DNA of 50,120 bases from an uncultured Oscillospiraceae bacterium (GTDB taxonomy: Bacteria; Bacillota; Clostridia; Oscillospirales; Oscillospiraceae), in the NCBI GenBank assembly GCA_904395905.1, contig CAJFNZ010000052.1:1-50120 (forward strand), written 5' to 3'. This document shows, piece by piece, positions 44,374-50,120 of this stretch. The first letter of the stretch is position 1; each line of letters begins with the position of its first letter. The notes below the pieces were generated by a model that was given only the letters and a program-made list of their open reading frames with translations, was not told the origin of the DNA and made no database searches. The position numbers and the translations under genes were made by a program.

Positions 44374-46749
44374 TCATGTCAGCTTTGTCATAAAGGCGCT
44401 GGCCGTCTTGGCCATGAGCCGCTTGGTGCCGATGTCGTCAAAGGCCACCTCCAGCAGGGCGTCGTTGCCCATGGGCAGGACCGAAAGGACCATTCCCTTG
44501 CCGAAGGTGTTGTGGCGGACCATGTCCCCCTTGGCGTAGGAGACCACCACAGCCGGCTGGGACGGGATGGCCGCTGTGTTGGCCCGCCACCGCTCCGCCC
44601 GGGCCTTGACCGCCGGGATCCGCACCTGGGTCTGCCGGGCCGGCTGAGCCGTGGCCGTCCGGTCCACCCAGTCCTCCGGCAGCTCCTCCAGGAACCGGGA
44701 GGGACGGCTGACCGCCGTGCGGCCATAGAGCATCCGCTGGCGGGCGTAGGTGATGACCAGCCGTTGGCGGGCCCGGGTGATGGCCACGTAGCACAGCCGC
44801 CGCTCCTCCTCCATCTCCTCCCCGTCGCCCACGGCCCGGATCCCGGGGAAGAGCCCCTCCTCCAGGCCCACCAGGAACACCTGGGGGAACTCCAGCCCCT
44901 TGGCCGAGTGCATGGTCATCATCACCACGGCGTCGGCGTTCTGGTCGTACTGCTCAATATCGGTGTAGAGGGCAATTTCCTCCAAAAAGCCGTTGAGGGT
45001 GGGGTGCTCATCGGTCTCCATGTAGTTGACCAGGCTGGATTTCAGCTCTCGGACGTTTTCGGCGCGGGTGCGGTTTTCCACGTCGTCCTTGGTCTCCAGC
45101 ATGGCCAGGTAGCCGGTCCGCTGGAGCAGCTCCTCGTAGAAATCCGGCAGGGCCATGGTCTCGCTCAGCCGGCGGCAGTCCTCCACCAGATCCACAAAGG
45201 CCGCCAGCTTGGCCGAAGCCCGCTCCAGCGCCGGATAGTCCCGGCTGTGGGACAGCACCTGGAACAGCGGCACCCCGGCCGACGCCGCCAGCCGCTCGGC
45301 GTTCTCCAGGGTCCGGAGGCCGATGCCCCGGGGCGGGTTGTTGACAATCCGCCGCAGCCGCAGGTCATCGGCCGGGTTGTTGATGACTGCCAGGTAGGCC
45401 AGCATATCCTTGACCTCGGCCCGGTCAAAGAACCGGGTGCCGCCGATAATCCGGTAGGGCACGCCGCTGCGCTTGCAGGCATATTCCAGCGCGTTGGACT
45501 GGGCGTTGGTCCGGTAGAGGACGGCGCAGTCCCGGAACGAGTGGTCCCGGGCGTAGTCGAGAATGGAACGGGTCACATAGTCGGCCTCGTCGGTCTCGCT
45601 GTACGCCTCGTAGACCCGGATTTTCTCCCCCTGGGCGTTGTCGGTCCAGAGATTCTTGCCCTTCCGGCCCCGGTTGTGGGCGATGACGGCGTTAGCCGCG
45701 GCCAGAATCGACTTGGTGGAGCGGTAATTCTGCTCCAGGCGGATGACCTGGGCGCCCCGGTACTGCTGCTCAAAGCTGAGAATGTTTTCGATGGTGGCGC
45801 CCCGGAACCGGTAGATGCTCTGATCGTCGTCGCCCACCACGCAGATGTTCTCATATCCCCCCGACAGCAGCTGGGCCAGGAGGAATTGCAGGTGGTTGGT
45901 GTCCTGGTACTCGTCAATCAGGACGTAGCGGAATTTCCGCTGGTAGTAGGTCCGGACCTCCTCGTACTCCTGGAGCAGCTGCACCGTCAGCAGGATGATG
46001 TCGTCAAAGTCCACGGCGTTGGCGGCCCGGAGACGCTTCTGGTATTCGTGGTAGGCCTTGGCGATGCGCTCCCCCCGGAAGTCCCCGGACTTCTCCGCCG
46101 CGGCGGCAAACGCCTCCGGCGACTGCATCCGGTCCTTGGCCTTGGAAATCATGTGCAGGCACGACCGGGGCGGGAAGGCCTTCTCGTCCAGGTTCAGCTC
46201 CCGGATGACGTCCTTCATGACCCGCTCGGAGTCCGCGGTGTCGTAAATGGTAAAGCTCCGCCCGTACCCCAGCCGGTCAATATCCCGGCGGAGAATCCGG
46301 CAGCAGGCGGAGTGGAACGTCATGGCCCAGACGTCGGCGGCCTCCGGCCCCAGCATATCCGCCAGCCGCTCCTTCAGCTGGTTGGCGGCCTTGTTGGTGA
46401 AGGTGATGGCAATCACGTTCCAGGGAGCCGGCACCTCCCAGGCGCAGAGGCGGTCCGCCCGGTCCCGGCCGGCCTCGTCCGGCGCCGCGGCGTACCGCTC
46501 CAAAAAAGCCACCTCCTCCTCGGTCAGCCCGTCGGGGACCTCCCGGCTGTCGGAGCCGCTGCCGTAGCGGAGCAGGTTGGCAATCCGGTGAATCAACACC
46601 GTGGTCTTCCCCGAGCCGGCGCCGGCCAACAAAAGAAGCGGTCCCTCGGTGGTCAGGACCGCCTGGCGCTGCTGAGGGTTCAAGGCGGAAAACTGGGCGG
46701 CAATGACGGCCCGCCGGGCCGTCAGAAAGCGTTCTTGCAAGGTACTCAT
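44374..46749 (-). CDS. pcrA: ATP-dependent DNA helicase PcrA (UvrD type)
   Basis: The 791-residue superfamily 1A 3'-5' helicase has motif I LAGAGSGKTTV (~41-51), the Q-motif LNPQQRQAV, motif II (VLIDEYQDTNH), motif III (GDDDQSIYRFRGA), motif IV-VI (EQNYRST, TMHSAKGLEF, YVAITRARQRL) and a C-terminal Tudor-like domain that in PcrA binds RNA polymerase (~735-785; AKGDMVRHNTFGKGMVL). It acts in repair and in clearing replication conflicts. The pcrA-ligA neighbourhood is conserved in Firmicutes, here with yunB in between. It has its own promoter; the ribosome site is weak. Confidence 0.97.
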   Translation of the reverse strand: MSTLQERFLTARRAVIAAQFSALNPQQRQAVLTTEGPLLLLAGAGSGKTTVLIHRIANLLRYGSGSDSREVPDGLTEEEVAFLERYAAAPDEAGRDRADRLCAWEVPAPWNVIAITFTNKAANQLKERLADMLGPEAADVWAMTFHSACCRILRRDIDRLGYGRSFTIYDTADSERVMKDVIRELNLDEKAFPPRSCLHMISKAKDRMQSPEAFAAAAEKSGDFRGERIAKAYHEYQKRLRAANAVDFDDIILLTVQLLQEYEEVRTYYQRKFRYVLIDEYQDTNHLQFLLAQLLSGGYENICVVGDDDQSIYRFRGATIENILSFEQQYRGAQVIRLEQNYRSTKSILAAANAVIAHNRGRKGKNLWTDNAQGEKIRVYEAYSETDEADYVTRSILDYARDHSFRDCAVLYRTNAQSNALEYACKRSGVPYRIIGGTRFFDRAEVKDMLAYLAVINNPADDLRLRRIVNNPPRGIGLRTLENAERLAASAGVPLFQVLSHSRDYPALERASAKLAAFVDLVEDCRRLSETMALPDFYEELLQRTGYLAMLETKDDVENRTRAENVRELKSSLVNYMETDEHPTLNGFLEEIALYTDIEQYDQNADAVVMMTMHSAKGLEFPQVFLVGLEEGLFPGIRAVGDGEEMEEERRLCYVAITRARQRLVITYARQRMLYGRTAVSRPSRFLEELPEDWVDRTATAQPARQTQVRIPAVKARAERWRANTAAIPSQPAVVVSYAKGDMVRHNTFGKGMVLSVLPMGNDALLEVAFDDIGTKRLMAKTASAFMTKLT

Positions 46750-46779
46750 CGTTTCACCCGTTCCTGGATAGATGAACCT

Positions 46780-46808
46780 ATTTTAGTACATTTTCCGCCG
46801 TTTGTCGA
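46780..46808 (-). promoter_or_regulatory. Sigma-A promoter for pcrA-yunB-ligA
   Basis: On the minus strand TCGACA (46808-46803), 17 nt, TAAAAT (46785-46780), just after the sigF stop. Confidence 0.7.
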
Positions 46809-46817
46809 GGGGTTCCT

Positions 46818-47540
46818 TCACACCGGGGCGCCGCCGGCAATCAAATCCCGCAGGGCGAGCAGCGCTTTCTTCTCAATCCGGGACACCTGCACCTGGGAGA
46901 CCCCCAGCACCCGGGCCACCTTCTCCTGGGTCAGGCCCCGGAAGAACCGTAGTCGAATGACCAGCTGCTCTCGCTCGCCCAACCGCTCGATGGCCTGGCC
47001 CAGGGCAATCCGCTCGATGAGCTGCTCCTCCTGGCTGCCGTCGGTGAGGACCGCCTCCAGAGTGAACCCCTCCTCGCCGGTCTCCCGCTGGATGGACTCG
47101 GCCGACGCCGTGGCCGTCTCGGCGGTGGCAATCTCCTCCACGGTGAAGCCGGTCTCCTCGGACAGCTCCGACAGCGTGGGCTCCCGGCCCAGGGCGCCGG
47201 TCAGCCGCTGGCGGGCAATCTTCACCGTGGCCGACCGCTCCTTGAGGCTGCGGCTCACTTTGACGGCTCCGTCATCCCGGAGGAAGCGGCGGATTTCCCC
47301 GGCAATCTTCGGCACCGCGTAGGTGGAAAACTGCGTGCCGTAGGCCGTATCGAAGCCGGCCACCGCCTTGAGAAAGCCCACGCAGCCCAGCTGGTACAAA
47401 TCGTCCGGCTCCACGCCGCGGCCGAAGTACCGCCGGGCCACCGACCAGATGAGGCCGGTGTTCTCCACCACCAGCCGCTCCCCGGCCTCCCGGTCCCCCT
47501 GCTGGGACTGGCGAATCAGCTCCTCCAGGCAGCCGTTCAA
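46818..47540 (-). CDS. sigF: Forespore sigma factor SigF
   Basis: The 240-residue sporulation sigma factor has region 2 (NTGLIWSVARRYFGRGVEPDDLYQLGCVG, continuing to FSTYAVPKIAGEIRRFLRDD), region 3 (~100-150) and region 4 with the helix-turn-helix TQEKVARVLGVSQVQVSRIE (~205-224). It is held inactive by SpoIIAB until septation. The order spoIIAA-spoIIAB-sigF and the 4-bp ATGA overlap with spoIIAB confirm the identity over the related SigG and SigE. Confidence 0.96.
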   Translation of the reverse strand: MNGCLEELIRQSQQGDREAGERLVVENTGLIWSVARRYFGRGVEPDDLYQLGCVGFLKAVAGFDTAYGTQFSTYAVPKIAGEIRRFLRDDGAVKVSRSLKERSATVKIARQRLTGALGREPTLSELSEETGFTVEEIATAETATASAESIQRETGEEGFTLEAVLTDGSQEEQLIERIALGQAIERLGEREQLVIRLRFFRGLTQEKVARVLGVSQVQVSRIEKKALLALRDLIAGGAPV

Positions 47541-47977
47541 GGGCGCTCTCCCCGCCGGACAATCCGCCGCTTCATATGTACCGTCGTCCCCTTCCCCGGC
47601 TGGGAGGTCACCTTCAGCTCGTGCATGAAGCTCTCCATGATGGTGAAGCCCATGCCGGAGCGCTCGGCACCGCCGGTGGTGAACATGGGCTTCCGGGCCG
47701 CCTCCACATCGGCAATGCCCCGGCCCCGGTCCCGGATGACCAGGTCCAGTACGCCCCCCGGCAGGATCCTGGCCCGGAGGGTGATGGTCCCGATTTCATC
47801 GGGATAGCCGTGGACGATGCAGTTGGTCACCGCCTCGGACACCGCCGTCTTGATGTCCCCCAGCTCGTCCAAAGTCGGGTCCAGCTGGGCGGCGAAGCAG
47901 GCCACCGCCGCCCGGGCAAACCCCTCGTTCACCGACTTGCTGGGGAACGTCAGCTGCATTTGATTCTCCCATTTCAT
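47537..47977 (-). CDS. spoIIAB: Anti-sigma F factor SpoIIAB
   Basis: The 146-residue GHKL-type kinase has the N-box EAVTNCIVHGY (~48-58), the G1 motif RDRGRGIAD (~82-90) and the G2 motif ERSGMGFTIMESFM. It binds SigF and phosphorylates SpoIIAA. It overlaps spoIIAA upstream and sigF downstream by 4 bp each. Confidence 0.96.
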   Translation of the reverse strand: MKWENQMQLTFPSKSVNEGFARAAVACFAAQLDPTLDELGDIKTAVSEAVTNCIVHGYPDEIGTITLRARILPGGVLDLVIRDRGRGIADVEAARKPMFTTGGAERSGMGFTIMESFMHELKVTSQPGKGTTVHMKRRIVRRGERP

Positions 47978-48291
47978 CGCACTTCGCTCCTCTCGCTCAT
48001 CTGCGTCAGCCGCTCGACGCCCGCCGCCCGGAGAACTTTCATCGGCTGCGGCGGGATATTCTGCAGCCGCACCTTGCCGTCCAGCTCCCCCATCCGCCGC
48101 ACGGCGTTGATGACAATGGCAATGCCGCTGGAATCCATAAAGGTCACGTCCCGGAAGTCCAGGACGCAGACCGACGGCAGATAGGCGTCAATTTTTCGCC
48201 CCACCGCCTGCATGGTCTCCTTGGCACTGTGATGGTCGATTTCGCCGGCCAGGGCGATGGTCAGCTGCTTGTCCTGAAGAAAACTGGTCAC
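47974..48291 (-). CDS. spoIIAA: Anti-anti-sigma F factor SpoIIAA
   Basis: The 105-residue STAS-domain protein has the phosphorylatable Ser in FMDSSGIAIV (~54-63), flanked by LDFRDVT. When dephosphorylated it frees SigF from SpoIIAB. The start is assigned to GTG 48291, behind GGAAAGGATGGGG, because the frame upstream is non-coding terminator sequence. First gene of the spoIIA operon. Confidence 0.93.
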   Translation of the reverse strand: MTSFLQDKQLTIALAGEIDHHSAKETMQAVGRKIDAYLPSVCVLDFRDVTFMDSSGIAIVINAVRRMGELDGKVRLQNIPPQPMKVLRAAGVERLTQMSERSEVR

Positions 48292-48310
48292 AGATGCCCC
48301 ATCCTTTCCG

Positions 48311-48354
48311 AAAAAAATAAGCGCACACGGAAACGGCTTCCATGTGCGCTTATT
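48311..48354 (-). terminator. valS terminator just upstream of spoIIAA
   Basis: On the minus strand AATAAGCGCACA/TGTGCGCTTATT, with an inner GGAA/TTCC, is followed by seven T. It lies between the valS stop and spoIIAA, 20 bp from the latter's start. Confidence 0.9.
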
Positions 48355-48357
48355 ATA
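48352..48357 (-). promoter_or_regulatory. -10-like element possibly driving spoIIA
   Basis: Minus-strand TATAAT (48357-48352) overlaps the first arm of the terminator. No good sigma-A -35 is seen 16-18 nt upstream, and a sigma-H pattern is not clear. Some promoter must lie here if spoIIA is to be read past the terminator. Confidence 0.35.
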
Positions 48358-48431
48358 GGATTTTTCAAAAAACTTTGCTGTCGAAGACCGAGGGTCTCCC
48401 GGGAAAATCCGGAAATTTTTTGCAGCCGCCG

Positions 48432-50120
48432 TTATTTCTTCAGCCGCTTCTCCGTCTCGGTCAGCTGGGCAATCAGCGCCCGGGCCTTTTCGGCCTTGTC
48501 CCGCTCCGCCTGGACCACCTGCTCCGGCGCCCGGGAGACGAAGTTCTCGTTTTGCAGCTTGGCCTCCACCGAAGCCAGGTTCTTGCGCGCCTTTTCCAGC
48601 TCCTTGGCAATCCGCTCCAGTTCCTTCTCCACATCCACCAGCTGGTTCATGGGGATGAACACCTCCGCGTCGGCCGTCACGCAGGAGACCATGTCCTCGT
48701 GGCCCTGGGGCTCGGTGTCGCAGAAGATGACCTGGTCGGCGTAGGCCAGCCGGGTGATGAAGGCCGCGCCCTGGCGGAAGACCTCCGGACGGCTGGCGAC
48801 CACGTAGAGGGTGGACTTCCGGGAGGGCGGCACGTTCATCTCGGCCCGGCGGTTCCGGACCGCCCGGATGGCCGCCATGATGGACTCCATGGCCGCCTCC
48901 TCCTCGGGGAAGCGCAGGTCCTCCCGGAACTTCGGCCAGGACTGGACCATGATGCTCTCGCCCTCGTGGGGGATGGCCTGCCAGATTTCCTCGGTGATGA
49001 AGGGCATGAAGGGGTGGAGCAGCTTCAGGAACTGGTCCAGCACGTACAGCAGCACCTGCTGGGCCACGGTCTTGGCCTCGGCGTCCTCGCCGTAGAGGCG
49101 GGCCTTGGTCAGCTCCACGTACCAGTCGCAGTAGTCGTCCCAGATGAAATCGTAGACCTTCTGGACGGCGATGCCCAGCTCGTATTTGTCCAGGTTCTCC
49201 GTCACCTGGGCGGTCAGGGTGTTCAGCTTGGAGAGGATCCACTTGTCCGCCAGCTCCAGTTGGCTCCAATCGGGCAGGCGGTTCTCGGTAATCTGGAGGT
49301 TCATCAGCACGTACCGGCTGGCGTTCCAGATCTTGTTGGCGAAGTTCCGCATGGCCTCGCACCGCTCCACGTAGAAGCGCATATCGTTGCCCGGGGAGTT
49401 GGCCGTCACCATGTTCATCCGCAGGGCGTCGGAGCCGTAGCGGTCAATCATCTCCAGGGGGTCGATGCCGTTGCCCAGGGACTTGGACATCTTCCGCCCC
49501 TTGTCGTCCCGGACGAGGCCGTGAATCAGCACCGTGTGGAAGGGCGGCTTGCCCGTGTGCTCACAGCCGGAGAAAATCATCCGGGCCACCCAGAAGAAGA
49601 TGATGTCGTAACCGGTGACCAGGACGTCGGTGGGATAGAAGTACTGGTAGTCCGGGCTGCTGGTGTCGGGCCAGCCCAGGGTCTCGAAGGGCCACAGGGC
49701 CGAGGAGAACCAGGTGTCCAGGACGTCCTCGTCCCGGGTGATGTTCCGGCTGCCGCACTGCTCGCAGCAGACGGCGTCCTCCCGGGAGACGGTCATGTGG
49801 CCGCAGTCGGCGCAGTACCAGGCGGGAATCTGATGGCCCCACCACAGCTGGCGGGAGATGCACCAGTCCCGGCAGTTTTCCATCCAGTTGGTGTAGATCT
49901 TCGTGAACCGGTCGGGGACGAACCGGGTTTCCCCCGACTGGACGCACGCCAGCGCCGCCTGGGCCAGGGGCTGCATCTTCACGAACCACTGGGCCGAGAT
50001 GATGGGCTCCACATCGTTGTGACAGCGGTAGCAGGTGCCCACGTTGTGGGCGTGGTCCTCCACCTTGACCAGGTAGCCCTGGGCCTCCAGGTCGGCCACG
50101 ATGGTCTTCCGGGCCTCGTA
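48432..50120 (-). CDS. valS: Valyl-tRNA synthetase, C-terminal part (cut by window edge)
   Basis: The visible 562 residues continue in frame to the window edge, so the N-terminus, including the HIGH motif, lies outside. Present are the tail of the catalytic region with the zinc-type CxxC pairs (CYRCHN; CADCG...CEQCG), the KMSKS loop (GRKMSKSLGNGIDP), the anticodon-binding helical domain (~215-450) and the C-terminal coiled-coil arm (~500-560; EKELERIAKELEKARKNL) characteristic of ValS. It charges tRNA-Val. A terminator follows. Confidence 0.97.
   Translation of the reverse strand, partial: YEARKTIVADLEAQGYLVKVEDHAHNVGTCYRCHNDVEPIISAQWFVKMQPLAQAALACVQSGETRFVPDRFTKIYTNWMENCRDWCISRQLWWGHQIPAWYCADCGHMTVSREDAVCCEQCGSRNITRDEDVLDTWFSSALWPFETLGWPDTSSPDYQYFYPTDVLVTGYDIIFFWVARMIFSGCEHTGKPPFHTVLIHGLVRDDKGRKMSKSLGNGIDPLEMIDRYGSDALRMNMVTANSPGNDMRFYVERCEAMRNFANKIWNASRYVLMNLQITENRLPDWSQLELADKWILSKLNTLTAQVTENLDKYELGIAVQKVYDFIWDDYCDWYVELTKARLYGEDAEAKTVAQQVLLYVLDQFLKLLHPFMPFITEEIWQAIPHEGESIMVQSWPKFREDLRFPEEEAAMESIMAAIRAVRNRRAEMNVPPSRKSTLYVVASRPEVFRQGAAFITRLAYADQVIFCDTEPQGHEDMVSCVTADAEVFIPMNQLVDVEKELERIAKELEKARKNLASVEAKLQNENFVSRAPEQVVQAERDKAEKARALIAQLTETEKRLKK

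Overview
The window is GC-rich, compactly coded DNA from an endospore-forming, motile or chemotactic Clostridia member. The best guess is the Oscillospiraceae (Flavonifractor, Oscillibacter or Intestinimonas relatives). The evidence is spoIIAA-spoIIAB-sigF, yunB, cwlD and a cotJ operon (sporulation), yqzL-recO-mutS2 and ligA-yunB-pcrA neighbourhoods, strong sigma-A promoters (TTGnnn-N16-18-TATnnT), GGAGG ribosome sites and GTG/TTG starts. No rRNA, tRNA, CRISPR array, prophage or insertion sequence was seen. The valS gene runs off the right edge.

Layout. 0-5 kb: an FtsA-fold ATPase with a beta-grasp-like tail, an overlapping lipoprotein and a chemoreceptor. 5-12.6 kb: housekeeping genes yqzL-recO-mutS2, then five copies of a 92-bp structured tandem repeat, an HPr-like protein, and uvrC-rsmD-coaD plus a coiled-coil protein. 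12.7-23.4 kb: an accessory catabolic island. A cytoplasmic regulator fusing a LacI-type repressor to a type II solute-binding domain is transcribed divergently from an eight-step operon-like run: sensory-rhodopsin-transducer-like protein, RbsB-type lipoprotein, GH20-like glycosidase, RbsA-type ATPase, RbsC-type permease, creatinase-like M24 protein and creatininase-like hydrolase. 23.5-28.4 kb: tgt, yajC, three small membrane proteins, xerD. 28.4-33 kb: an XRE regulator with a glycine-periodic repeat tail, pfkA, a second Xer recombinase behind a long hairpin leader, and an E2-fold acyltransferase homologue. 33-40 kb: a membrane-anchored unknown, radA-cwlD, a cotJA-cotJB fusion with cotJC, an MBL-fold protein, and a PTS-IIC-like transporter divergent from niaR. 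40-50 kb: a lipoprotein, a GyrI-like protein, ligA, yunB, pcrA, the spoIIA operon and valS.

The island at 12.7-23.4 kb is the best candidate for an undescribed system. It has its own regulator, operator, importer and three enzymes, but none of the enzymes has its family's textbook active site intact, so the substrate cannot be named. The gene set would fit uptake and breakdown of a sugar carrying an amide, lactam or guanidino-type group; that is inference. Other points of interest are the covarying 92-bp repeat, the probable NiaR control of a lone PTS-IIC-type permease, and the CotJA-CotJB fusion.
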